A stretch of DNA of 10,098 nt from an uncultured Bacteroidota bacterium (GTDB lineage: Bacteria > Bacteroidota > Bacteroidia > B-17B0 > Aurantibacillaceae), in the NCBI GenBank assembly GCA_937868675.1, contig CALMNJ010000061.1:1-10098 (forward strand), written 5' to 3'. Within the stretch, counting starts at the first letter, position 1. Each line of letters begins with the position of its first letter. Shown here in pieces: positions 1 through 7,157 of the stretch. The notes beneath the pieces were generated by a model, which was not told the DNA's origin, did no database searches, and worked only from the letters and a program-made list of their open reading frames with translations. The position numbers and the translations under genes are program-made.

Positions 1-2
1 CA

Positions 3-416
3 GCGGCATATGCTTCCTCTGAAGGTGAGCCGAGGGCCGGAAGGCTGCGGCAGGAGGCCAGAATGTACCTGCACGACCAGCTTTCTGAAGCACTTCTTTG
101 CTTCAGAAAGGGAGACTATGGGCGCTGTATTTATCTTTTTAATGAAACCGCTAGTTACAACACGGGTGATTTAAATTGCAGCTTTTATACCGGAATGAGT
201 TATTATTATCGCAGGCAGTATAAAGAGGCAATAACCCGCTTTGACCATTGTCTGGAATCATCAAACAACACATTTGCGCAAGAGGCCGAATACTATAAAG
301 CCCTGTGTTTGCAGGAAACCGGGCAAACTGCGGAGGCAAATAAACTCCTCTCAAAGATATCCGGTGCGGGCGGTTTTTATGCTTCAAAGGCTGCTGCGGC
401 GCTTCAGGGGCGGTAA
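3..416 (+). CDS. TPR-repeat protein, C-terminal part (5' end lies outside the window)
   Basis: The reading frame is open from the left edge (codons from base 3), so the ATG at 63 is probably internal and the true start lies upstream. About 137 residues are visible, ending at TAA 414-416. From base 63 on, the protein shows tandem helical TPR-like units: a first around GDYGRCIYLFNETA, a second with YTGMSYYYRRQYKEAITRFD, and a third with AEYYKALCLQETGQTAEANKLL. It ends with FYASKAAAALQGR. TPRs are protein-protein interaction scaffolds; no catalytic motif is visible. Many Bacteroidetes membrane proteins carry such a C-terminal TPR block behind an N-terminal transmembrane helix, but the N-terminus is missing here, so that is only a possibility. 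The stop is one base from the stop of the convergent downstream gene. A perfect 12-bp inverted repeat lies inside the coding sequence at 81-110. Confidence 0.8.
   Translation, partial: AAYASSEGEPRAGRLRQEARMYLHDQLSEALLCFRKGDYGRCIYLFNETASYNTGDLNCSFYTGMSYYYRRQYKEAITRFDHCLESSNNTFAQEAEYYKALCLQETGQTAEANKLLSKISGAGGFYASKAAAALQGR
81..110. repeat. Perfect 12-bp inverted repeat inside a coding region
   Basis: Bases 81-92 (CTTTCTGAAGCA) are the exact reverse complement of 99-110 (TGCTTCAGAAAG), with a 6-base spacer at 93-98. The transcript of the TPR gene could form a stable stem-loop here. It has no following T-run, so it does not look like an intrinsic terminator. It encodes ordinary TPR residues, so it may be coincidental. 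Confidence 0.7.
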
Positions 417-417
417 T

Positions 418-2403
418 TCAGCGTCTGAAAATTCCTTTAGAAAGGGCTTCGTTGTAGTATTTTGCGGCGAGGCTGTCTTGTTTCAAATACTGGTAGCGAC
501 CTATTACCACGCCATACACTTTTTGCGGATCGGCGCCAAAGCGCAGCATTTCAAGCGTGGCGCGGGTGCATTCGGGCATGTTGCGCTGATCGAAATAAAT
601 ATTGCCAAGCGCCTCGTATATTTTGGCCGACTCTGAAAATTTCTCCTGGGCCTTTTTGATTGTAGCAAACGCCTTGTCGAAGGCGTTGTTGCGCGAATAT
701 GAAATGGAAAGCACGTAATAGGTTGAAAGTACATCAGGCGCAAGGGTTAGCGACTGTTCAAGATTTTTTACGGCACTGGCATAGTCCTGAGTATAATATT
801 GCGCCTGCCCCAGATAAAAGTAAGGATCGGCGGTATTTGGAAACAACATAACCATGGTGTCAAGCAAACCAATCCCCTGCGGATATTTTTTTGTATCGCA
901 ATAATAGGTGGCCAGACCCAGAAACGAATAGTAGGACTCTTTGGTAATGGCAATGGCTTTGCGGTAGTGGGTTATCATTTCTTTTTCAGTAGCCTCGTTA
1001 AATGTATTATACAATCTCCGTTTAAGTTCGTCGGCATAATAGTTGTGTGCCCGTGCGCAATTTTCGAGGGCCGGCAAATCGGTGCTTACCAGCGAAACAT
1101 TGTCTTTCCAAACCCTGTTGCGCGAATAGGTTTTGGTTGCCAGCAGAACAATAATGAGAATAAATCCGAAGCGGAAAACGGGAGAAACGTTGCTTTTTGG
1201 AGTGCGCAGCAGTGAACTGAGTTCGAGCTTGGAGAAGTCCGTTTTAAATAAATTACCGGCCATAAAAACGAAGAAAATACATAAACCCATCGAGGGCATA
1301 AACAGAAAACGGTCGGCCATGGTATCGGCCAGTGTACGAAACAGATGCAAATAAACAGAAATGGCTAAAAAATAAAACAGAATGCCAAACGCCATAGGAT
1401 CTTTTTTGCCGATACGCATCAATGCAAATAGCAAAAGTGCCAACGTGATAAGTAAGGAAACATAAACGGATGGTTCACTCCAGCTGGCAACGGGCACCTG
1501 ATTGTAACCATAAAAGTACAATTGCTTTAAGGGGAAAAAGAAATTGTTTAAATACAAAAGCAGTAACACAAAGGCATTGGCCAGTTTCTGATTTAATAAA
1601 TCACTGTAAAAAAAACTGTTGCCAAGCAAACCGCTCTCAACAAACACACCGGCTCCTGCCGAAGCACTTTTCGTTGTTTGTTGGGGTTGTGTGAGTTTTA
1701 GCACCAGCAGGGTAATAGCACCCAAAACCAAAAGAGTGAGCAATGGAACAATTAACTTTTTGAGTTCCTTGAAACCCCTTAGGTAAAAAAAAGTAAGCGG
1801 GAAAACAGCCAGAAAAATAGCGGCATTTTCTTTGGATAAAAAAGCCAGCACAAAAAACAGAACTGAAAACAAAAGAGCAGATAGCGTGCCTGAATGGAGG
1901 TATTTAATAAAACCGCGAAGCGAAAGTAAGGCAAACAACAGCGCAAAAATTTCGTCGCGGCTTTTAATGTTTGCCACAACCTCGGTATGCACCGGGTGCA
2001 GTGCGAAAAGCAGGGTTATTAAAAACGGGGCCAGGTTGGTATGATGGCTGAACAGCAGGCGAAGCGTATTGTACATTACCATGCACAACAGTGCAAAAAA
2101 CAACACGTTCATAAAATGGCCGGCAGTTGGGTTATTTCCAAACAGGCTTATTTCAATGGCGAAAGAGGTGAGGGTAATTGGCCGGTAACCGTATTTATCT
2201 GCCTTGTATTCGCTGTTGTGCTTTACAAAAAGCTGCGGAATGCCGCTTATTCCTTTTTGCACGTAGGGGTTTTCGGTAATAACGATGCTATCGTCCCACA
2301 CATAACCAAACCTGAGTGTGTTTGAATAAACAAGAAAAGCAATGGCAAACAGGGTCCACGCAATCCATCTGTCGGATTTGTTTTTTGTAAGGGCGTTCAT
2401 CAT
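418..2403 (-). CDS. TMTC-like polytopic membrane glycosyltransferase-type protein with C-terminal TPRs
   Basis: This is a 661-residue protein if started at the ATGATG pair at 2403-2398. The frame continues to a TTG at 2430 (670 residues), but the ATG fits better because the first hydrophobic helix then begins near residue 12. The N-terminal two-thirds holds about ten hydrophobic segments. Numbered from 2403, it carries YVWDD in the first exported loop (34-38), HPVHTEVVANIKSRDE (136-151), DTMADRFLFMPS (360-371) and RNRVWKDNVSL (428-438). These resemble the TMTC/GT-C O-mannosyltransferase-like family, in which the acidic pair of the first loop is thought to be catalytic. Residues of about 480-650 form TPR repeats (for example DPYFYLGQAQYYTQDYASAV), probably on the exported side. 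A role transferring sugar from a lipid carrier to periplasmic protein or other acceptor is inferred from the family; donor and acceptor are unknown. It converges with the TPR gene on its left with a 1-base gap. Confidence 0.8.
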   Translation of the reverse strand: MMNALTKNKSDRWIAWTLFAIAFLVYSNTLRFGYVWDDSIVITENPYVQKGISGIPQLFVKHNSEYKADKYGYRPITLTSFAIEISLFGNNPTAGHFMNVLFFALLCMVMYNTLRLLFSHHTNLAPFLITLLFALHPVHTEVVANIKSRDEIFALLFALLSLRGFIKYLHSGTLSALLFSVLFFVLAFLSKENAAIFLAVFPLTFFYLRGFKELKKLIVPLLTLLVLGAITLLVLKLTQPQQTTKSASAGAGVFVESGLLGNSFFYSDLLNQKLANAFVLLLLYLNNFFFPLKQLYFYGYNQVPVASWSEPSVYVSLLITLALLLFALMRIGKKDPMAFGILFYFLAISVYLHLFRTLADTMADRFLFMPSMGLCIFFVFMAGNLFKTDFSKLELSSLLRTPKSNVSPVFRFGFILIIVLLATKTYSRNRVWKDNVSLVSTDLPALENCARAHNYYADELKRRLYNTFNEATEKEMITHYRKAIAITKESYYSFLGLATYYCDTKKYPQGIGLLDTMVMLFPNTADPYFYLGQAQYYTQDYASAVKNLEQSLTLAPDVLSTYYVLSISYSRNNAFDKAFATIKKAQEKFSESAKIYEALGNIYFDQRNMPECTRATLEMLRFGADPQKVYGVVIGRYQYLKQDSLAAKYYNEALSKGIFRR

Positions 2404-2575
2404 CCGCCTAAAATTAAGTAAAATCCTCAAAAACCGCCGTTCATAATAAGGCTTCCCTCCTGGGCAAACAACTTGTGAGGAGCGGTGTTAACAAGCCCCT
2501 CCGAATGTTTATAAAATAACTGTCCTGACATTGAGCCGCCACATACATTTACTTTAAAATTCAAAATCTAATACT
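2404..2575. other. Divergent intergenic spacer
   Basis: This 172-base spacer separates the divergent TMTC-like and SPFH genes and should hold both promoters. TACATTTA at 2544-2551 matches the Bacteroidetes -7 box TAnnTTTG at five of six defined positions, but no TTTG sits at the expected -33 distance. No convincing box is seen for the minus direction, and no RNA gene, small ORF or strong hairpin was found. Confidence 0.5.
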
Positions 2576-4486
2576 ATGGAATTTCTAGCGTCTTACTGGT
2601 GGATTATCGTACTGGTATTTCTGATTATTTTTTACCGTCTGGTGTTTCGCCTGTTCGGAATTATTTTTGTGCCCGAGGATAAAATCGGGCTTGTTACCAA
2701 AAAGTTCGTACTCTTCGGGAAGGCGCAATTACCTCCGGGGCGAATCATTGCGCTGGAGGGCGAAGCGGGCTTTCAGGCCCAGACACTGGCCCCGGGCATT
2801 TATTTCTGGAAGTGGGTGTGGCAATTCGAAATCACCCTACAGCCGCTCACCATCATACCGCAGGGTAAAATTGGTTTGCTGGTTGCCAAGGACGGTAAAG
2901 AACTTGAAACAGGTCATATCCTGGCCCGTAAAGTTGAATGCGATTCTTTTCAGGACGCCGTTACCTTTTTAAGCCAGGGTGGACGAAAGGGCCGCCAAAC
3001 CGCATATATTACGGCAGGGACTTACCGCATTAATACATTTTTGTTCGATGTGTTTACCGTTGATATGTACACCGTGAATGAAAACATGGTGGGTATCGTT
3101 ACCACGCTCGATGGTTTGCCCATTGAAGAAGGAAACATTGCGGGCAAGGAAGTGGCATCGCACAATAACTTTCAGGATGCAGATACTTTTTTGAGTACCG
3201 GTGGTAATAAAGGCCTTCAGCCGCAGGTAATTCTTGCAGGGTCGTATTACCTCAATCCCTGGTTTGCTAACGTGGAGCAGATAAAAATGACGGAAATTCC
3301 AATTGGTTCAGTAGGTGTCGTAATTTCATACGTAGGCAGCGAGGGCAAGGACTTGAGTGGCGTGGAGTTTAAGCACGGTAATATTGTGAGCCGGGGCGAA
3401 AAGGGCGTGTGGGCTGAACCGCTGGGTCCGGGCAAATATCCCATCAACACCTATATTATGCGGGTTGAACTGGTTCCAACCACTAACCTGGTGCTTAACT
3501 GGGCCAATGCGCGCAGCGAGGCGCATCAACTGGATAAACACCTCAGCACCATTACAGTTCGAAGCAAAGACGGTTTCCCGTTCAATTTAGATGTGAGCCA
3601 GATCATTCACATTCCCACCAACGAGGCCCCCAAAGTAATTGCGCGTTTTGGCAACATGGTAAATCTGGTTGGCCAGGTACTGGAACCCACAATTGGTAAC
3701 TATTTCCGCAACTCGGCGCAAGACAGCGATGTGATTGCGTTCTTAAGTTCACGTAAAGAAAGGCAGGACGCCGCCAAGGAAAAGATAAGTAAGGTGCTCG
3801 ATCAATACAATGTAAATGGTGTGGATACTTTGATTGGTGACATTGTACCGCCAGAAAGCCTCATGAAAACGCTCACCGATCGTAAAATAGCTGAAGAGCA
3901 AAACACCACGTACGAAACGCAGAAGAAAGCAGAGGTAACACGCCAGACTCTTGAAAAAGAAACGGCTGTAGCGGATATGCAAAAAGAAATCGTGAAGGCC
4001 GATCAGGGCGTGTTGATTGCTGAAAGAATTGCCGATGCGGCCGTGAAAAAGGCAACCGGCGAAGCACAAGGTGTAAAAATTGCAGCCGGTGCGGAGTCAG
4101 ATCGTGTAAAAATAATTGCCCTGGCGGATGCTGAGCGGACGAAAGTAACTGCCAATGCTGAGGCCGAAAAAATAAAGGCACTTGCCAATGCCGATGCGGA
4201 AAAGATAAGTGTAACTGGTAAGGCGGAGGCCGATAAAATACTTGCTATCGGTAAGTCAAATGCCGAGTCGTATAAACTATCGGTGGAGGCCATGGGCGGC
4301 GACAATTTTACAAAACTGAAAGTAACCGAGCAAATAGGAAAAGAACGCATCAAGATTATTCCGGAAATACTCATAACCGGTGGCGGCGAAGGTCAGAATG
4401 GCCCCATAAACGGATTGTTGGGTTTGCAGTTGCTTGACGGAATTATGGAACGTAATGCCAAAAAAGACGGAGGCAAAAAAGAATAA
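2576..4486 (+). CDS. SPFH/flotillin-like membrane protein with four N-terminal repeat modules
   Basis: This 636-residue protein starts at the first ATG after an in-frame TAA at 2555. Residues 7-31 form a hydrophobic membrane anchor. Four related modules follow, at about 37-85, 98-165, 171-238 and 245-299. Each opens with a G-[LIV]-V strand pair and closes on a (A/P)G-x-Y motif (PGIYFW, AGTYRIN, AGSYYLN, PGKYPIN). Modules 2 and 3 share FQDA-x-TFLS-x-GG-x-KG. The SPFH (band 7) domain spans about 300-435, including TITVRSKDGFPFNLDVSQ, NYFRNSAQD and GDIVPPESL. An Ala/Glu/Lys-rich coiled coil follows at about 436-565, and the protein ends in a glycine-rich tail (GGGEGQNGPINGLLGLQLLD) and KKDGGKKE. 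SPFH proteins oligomerise on membranes and organise microdomains or cage other membrane proteins. The repeat-SPFH-coiled-coil order is unusual for a flotillin and recalls major vault protein. A CYTH gene follows after 20 bases, probably in the same transcript. Confidence 0.88.
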   Translation: MEFLASYWWIIVLVFLIIFYRLVFRLFGIIFVPEDKIGLVTKKFVLFGKAQLPPGRIIALEGEAGFQAQTLAPGIYFWKWVWQFEITLQPLTIIPQGKIGLLVAKDGKELETGHILARKVECDSFQDAVTFLSQGGRKGRQTAYITAGTYRINTFLFDVFTVDMYTVNENMVGIVTTLDGLPIEEGNIAGKEVASHNNFQDADTFLSTGGNKGLQPQVILAGSYYLNPWFANVEQIKMTEIPIGSVGVVISYVGSEGKDLSGVEFKHGNIVSRGEKGVWAEPLGPGKYPINTYIMRVELVPTTNLVLNWANARSEAHQLDKHLSTITVRSKDGFPFNLDVSQIIHIPTNEAPKVIARFGNMVNLVGQVLEPTIGNYFRNSAQDSDVIAFLSSRKERQDAAKEKISKVLDQYNVNGVDTLIGDIVPPESLMKTLTDRKIAEEQNTTYETQKKAEVTRQTLEKETAVADMQKEIVKADQGVLIAERIADAAVKKATGEAQGVKIAAGAESDRVKIIALADAERTKVTANAEAEKIKALANADAEKISVTGKAEADKILAIGKSNAESYKLSVEAMGGDNFTKLKVTEQIGKERIKIIPEILITGGGEGQNGPINGLLGLQLLDGIMERNAKKDGGKKE

Positions 4487-4506
4487 ACGACAGCAATTAA
4501 CACTGG

Positions 4507-4974
4507 TTGGCGCAGGAAATTGAACATAAATATCTTGTGAAGACTGAGCGCTGGAATAAAAACCTGGCGTTTAAGAGCGTGAATATTGTGCAGGGTTATT
4601 TGCACAGCGATCCCGGAAAAACAATCAGGGTACGCACAGCCGAAGGCAAAGGATACATTACCCTGAAGGGTAAAACAACCGGTGCAACCCGGCCCGAATA
4701 CGAATACGAAATTCCGGAGGCCGATGCCAATGAGTTGCTGGGTTTGTTTTGCGCCAACCGGATTGAAAAAACAAGACATTATGTTTTGCATGCTGGTAAA
4801 ACCTGGGAAGTGGATGAGTTTGCCGGAAAGAACAAAGGGCTGATGATGGCTGAAATTGAACTTGGATTGGAGGATGAGCCATATGAAATACCCGACTGGG
4901 TTGAAAAAAATGTAACAGAAGATCAGCGGTATTCAAACTCTAATCTTGTAAAAAGGCCATATACCTCTTGGTGA
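4507..4974 (+). CDS. CYTH-domain triphosphate tunnel enzyme (inorganic triphosphatase-like)
   Basis: This 155-residue protein begins at TTG 4507. An in-frame TAA at 4498-4500 and the absence of any ATG before the domain leave no better start. The CYTH signature lies at the extreme N-terminus: EIEHK (E4, E6, K8), the ExExK metal/phosphate motif. Other tunnel residues are recognisable: R41 and R43 (TIRVR), K54 and K56 (TLKGK), E64/E66/E68 (RPEYEYEI), the WEVDEF strand (100-105), E116 and E118 (MAEIEL) and K149 near the end. Length and motif order fit a stand-alone triphosphate tunnel metalloenzyme. Known members hydrolyse inorganic triphosphate or thiamine triphosphate, or act as class IV adenylate cyclases. 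With no extra domain, an inorganic triphosphatase is the most likely role, but the substrate cannot be fixed from sequence. It is probably cytosolic and co-transcribed with the SPFH gene 20 bases upstream. Confidence 0.88.
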   Translation: MAQEIEHKYLVKTERWNKNLAFKSVNIVQGYLHSDPGKTIRVRTAEGKGYITLKGKTTGATRPEYEYEIPEADANELLGLFCANRIEKTRHYVLHAGKTWEVDEFAGKNKGLMMAEIELGLEDEPYEIPDWVEKNVTEDQRYSNSNLVKRPYTSW

Positions 4975-5008
4975 GCTAAAAATTAATTGAACATTCCAAA
5001 ATAACGTA

Positions 5009-5164
5009 CGGCGAAGCCGCGCCAGGGATTGAAGCCGGAGCATGCGCCGCGCACGCGTGATGTTTGTTGGGCGAGGCGGCTTTTGTTTTTGGCAAAAGAC
5101 CCCGCAGCGCTACAAACATAGCAGGGCGCAAGCATGCGGAGGCGGAAAGCCCGCCCGGGCGCCC
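5009..5164. repeat. GC-rich structured intergenic element (long imperfect inverted repeat)
   Basis: This stretch of about 156 bases is roughly 66% G+C by hand count, well above the AT-leaning surroundings, and lies between two convergent genes. Nested complementary segments line up as one long hairpin. The pairs are 5019-5023 with 5158-5162; 5040-5048 with 5125-5129 plus 5134-5137 (4-base bulge); 5060-5067 (ATGTTTGT) with 5112-5119 (ACAAACAT); 5071-5073 with 5108-5110; 5076-5079 with 5102-5105; and 5080-5085 (CTTTTG) with 5093-5098 (CAAAAG). CGGCGAAGCCG (5009-5019) and GCCCGGGC (5153-5160) are small local palindromes at the two ends. It could be a dispersed REP/MITE-like repeat, a shared terminator or a structured RNA. 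The first is favoured by composition and position but cannot be tested with one copy. Confidence 0.65.
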
Positions 5165-5208
5165 AAAAAACAATTCTAAAAAGTCAGTAGGGATTTATAT
5201 CGGTTTAT

Positions 5209-6537
5209 TTACCGGTTGAAAGGCCATTCACCTGTGCGCGAGGCTTTGATAAGATACACCACAGCACCGGATGCTATGACGGCCAGGCCGGTGAGAACCT
5301 TAAACCAGCCGGTTGATACAAGAATGCCAAGCCATAAAACAATGGCAACAATTACCGGAACGGGATAAAGAGGCATTTTGTAAGGGAAATGCTGAGACGG
5401 AAATTTTTTGCGAAGCATGAGAAGCCCGATGGCCTGCCCGATAAACTGAACCAGAATGCGCATGGCCAGAATGGCACTGATAACGTCGGAAAGGCGAAAG
5501 AGCAGACTAAAAATGAACGCCACCGAACCAAGAACGAGCAGCGATATGTGCGGGAAACCGCGTGTGGGATGCAGTTGCGCAAATACTTTAAAGAAGGCGC
5601 CGTCGGCAGCAGCGGCGTAAGGAATGCGGCTGTAGCCCAATGTGGCCGAAAACACCGAAGCGAATGCCACCCAAAGAATAAGCAGGGTAAGTACAACAGC
5701 GGCTTTGCTGCCCGACAAACGCTCCATAAAAATACTGAGTACGTACTCATGATTTTTTGCTTCGTTCCATGGAATAACGCTGCTTACACTCACATTCATG
5801 GCCAGATAAAGCACCGAAATACCGGCAATACTAAGGAACATGCTGCGCGGGATGTTTTTTCCCGGATACACAATTTCGGAGCCGAGGTGGCAAACATTGT
5901 AATAACCAAGGTAACTGTACATGCATTTTACACCGGCGAAACCAAAGGCCGCCACAAGCGCGTAATCCACATGAAGTCCGTTATTTATCTGTTGCAGGGG
6001 CTCCATGAAATTGCCGTTGGCCAGGCCACCTCCAATAATCCAGAGCATGGTGATGATGACCCCAAACCAAAGCACGATGCTGATTTTTCCGATGGTTTCT
6101 ATTTTACGATAAAGCAATGCCACAATAAGGATGACGAGGGCCCCGCTCACGGCCTTTGAACCAAGGTCACCAAGTGGTATAAGGTAATTAAGGTAGGCTG
6201 CAAAGCCGATAGCGGCCGAGGCAATTACCAGTGGAGCCTGAATCATGGTTTGCCACACAAACAAAAAGCTCATAAGCTTACCGGCTTTTTGATGTCCGTA
6301 CGCCTCTTTTAAAAAGTTGTAGGACCCGCCTGCTTTAGGAAAAGCTGCTCCCAATTCGCTCCATACCATTGCATCCACAAACGAAAGCAGGGCTCCGGCA
6401 AGCCAGGCATAAAGAAAGTAAGGGCCATTCATCATGCTGATAACCATTGGCAGGGTAATGAAAGGTCCAATGCCCACCATATCAATCATATTAATGGCTG
6501 TGGCCTGTGCCAGACCAAGCCGCCTTTCGAGTTTCAT
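5209..6537 (-). CDS. APC-superfamily amino-acid permease
   Basis: This 442-residue protein with about 12 hydrophobic segments starts at ATG 6537; an in-frame TAA lies two codons upstream. The APC family hallmarks are present. GIGPF (22-26) lies in the first membrane segment, where that family's helix unwinds around the substrate amine/carboxylate. SELGAAFPKAGGSYNFLKEAYG (60-81) is the conserved stretch after TM2. SYLGYYNVCHLGSEIVYPG and KNIPRS (208-232) match the TM6 and loop signature of LAT-type transporters (E followed by P-x-K-N-x-P). It probably imports or exchanges amino acids across the inner membrane, by proton symport or antiport. The specific substrate cannot be read from the sequence. 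It stands alone, divergent from the DUF2141 gene, and its 3' end faces the GC-rich element, which may serve as its transcription stop. Confidence 0.9.
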   Translation of the reverse strand: MKLERRLGLAQATAINMIDMVGIGPFITLPMVISMMNGPYFLYAWLAGALLSFVDAMVWSELGAAFPKAGGSYNFLKEAYGHQKAGKLMSFLFVWQTMIQAPLVIASAAIGFAAYLNYLIPLGDLGSKAVSGALVILIVALLYRKIETIGKISIVLWFGVIITMLWIIGGGLANGNFMEPLQQINNGLHVDYALVAAFGFAGVKCMYSYLGYYNVCHLGSEIVYPGKNIPRSMFLSIAGISVLYLAMNVSVSSVIPWNEAKNHEYVLSIFMERLSGSKAAVVLTLLILWVAFASVFSATLGYSRIPYAAAADGAFFKVFAQLHPTRGFPHISLLVLGSVAFIFSLLFRLSDVISAILAMRILVQFIGQAIGLLMLRKKFPSQHFPYKMPLYPVPVIVAIVLWLGILVSTGWFKVLTGLAVIASGAVVYLIKASRTGEWPFNR

Positions 6538-6660
6538 AAATTAAACCAACAAGGTAATTAAAATAAAAGCAATAAAATATTCAACGGTGAGCCAGAGGTT
6601 TATCAACCCGATCAAAGCAGCGCTAAATAAATTATTCCATAACTTTAAGTTCAATAGGGT

Positions 6661-7083
6661 ATGGTTAGGACAAAATTCTGTGTATTTTTTATTTTAATGA
6701 GTGCGTGTGTTTTAGCACAAACCATCACACTGCACGTAACCGGCATTCGCAGTAATTCGGGCAGCATACGCATTCAGTTTTTTGATACTAAAAAAAACTT
6801 TGACGACGAGAAACCGTTGTTCACAAAAACAGCGCCCAAAATGAGCATGAACGGCGGAGCGTTGATTGTGAGCTATGCGGTAAAGCCGGGCACATACGGC
6901 ATTGCCATACTTGATGATGAAAACAATAACCAAAAAATGGATTATGGTTTGCTGTTGCCAAAAGAGGGTTTTGGTTTTTCGGACTATTACCATACCGGTA
7001 TGTCGCAGCCCGATTTCCGGAAATTTAGTTTCGTGATGGGCAACGCGAGTAAAACAGTGTTCATTAAACTGAGGTACCTTTAG
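6661..7083 (+). CDS. Secreted DUF2141 family protein
   Basis: This 140-residue protein has an N-terminal signal peptide (residues 1-20, hydrophobic core CVFFILMSACVLAQ, cleavage likely after AQ). C16 sits in MSAC, a poor lipobox, so ordinary cleavage is favoured over lipidation. The mature part matches DUF2141. It has an early beta strand ITLHVTGIRSNSGSIRIQFF, then VKPGTYGIAILDDENNN (74-90), the acidic QKMDYGLLLPKEGFGFSD (91-108), and a final beta strand TVFIKLRYL. The family is a small beta-sandwich-like exported protein, frequent in Bacteroidetes and some Proteobacteria, with no established biochemical function. The DDENNNQKMD run could bind a cation, which is inference. It faces the 915-residue gene tail to tail, with 74 bases between stops and no clear terminator hairpin. 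Confidence 0.85.
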   Translation: MVRTKFCVFFILMSACVLAQTITLHVTGIRSNSGSIRIQFFDTKKNFDDEKPLFTKTAPKMSMNGGALIVSYAVKPGTYGIAILDDENNNQKMDYGLLLPKEGFGFSDYYHTGMSQPDFRKFSFVMGNASKTVFIKLRYL

Positions 7084-7157
7084 TCTGCGTTGTAGTCTTA
7101 CAATTCGTCAATAATCTACGATACTTGGTTTGAGAAACAGGCAACGAGAAACATGGT

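Noticed and set aside
241..636. A 131-residue + strand frame spanning the 1-base junction of the first two genes
   Set aside because: It overlaps two supported genes, has no domain features and starts inside the TPR coding region in another frame.
2544..2551. TACATTTA as a promoter -7 box for the SPFH gene
   Set aside because: It matches TAnnTTTG at five of six positions but lacks the final G and has no TTTG about 20 bases upstream; such matches are frequent in AT-rich spacers.
4003..4374. A 123-residue minus-strand frame rich in Ser/Ala opposite the SPFH coiled coil
   Set aside because: Its repetitive Ser-Ala-Phe pattern is the antisense reflection of the Ala/Glu/Lys repeats in the coiled coil.
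4976..5173. A 65-residue minus-strand frame across the GC-rich element
   Set aside because: An Ala/Pro-rich translation with no recognisable motif. The open frame follows from high G+C and the palindromic structure.
5201..5214. CGGT/ACCG small hairpin at the permease stop codon as a terminator
   Set aside because: Only four base pairs, overlapping the stop codon and without a T-run in the permease direction; the adjacent GC-rich element is a better candidate.
5389..6159. A 256-residue open frame on the + strand, antisense to the permease
   Set aside because: Its translation is rich in His, Lys, Asn and Gln with no domain logic, and it lies wholly opposite a well-supported permease gene. It is a shadow frame.
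6640..6647. TAACTTTA as a promoter -7 box for the DUF2141 gene
   Set aside because: It lies only 13 bases from the start codon and has no -33 partner, so the support is too weak.
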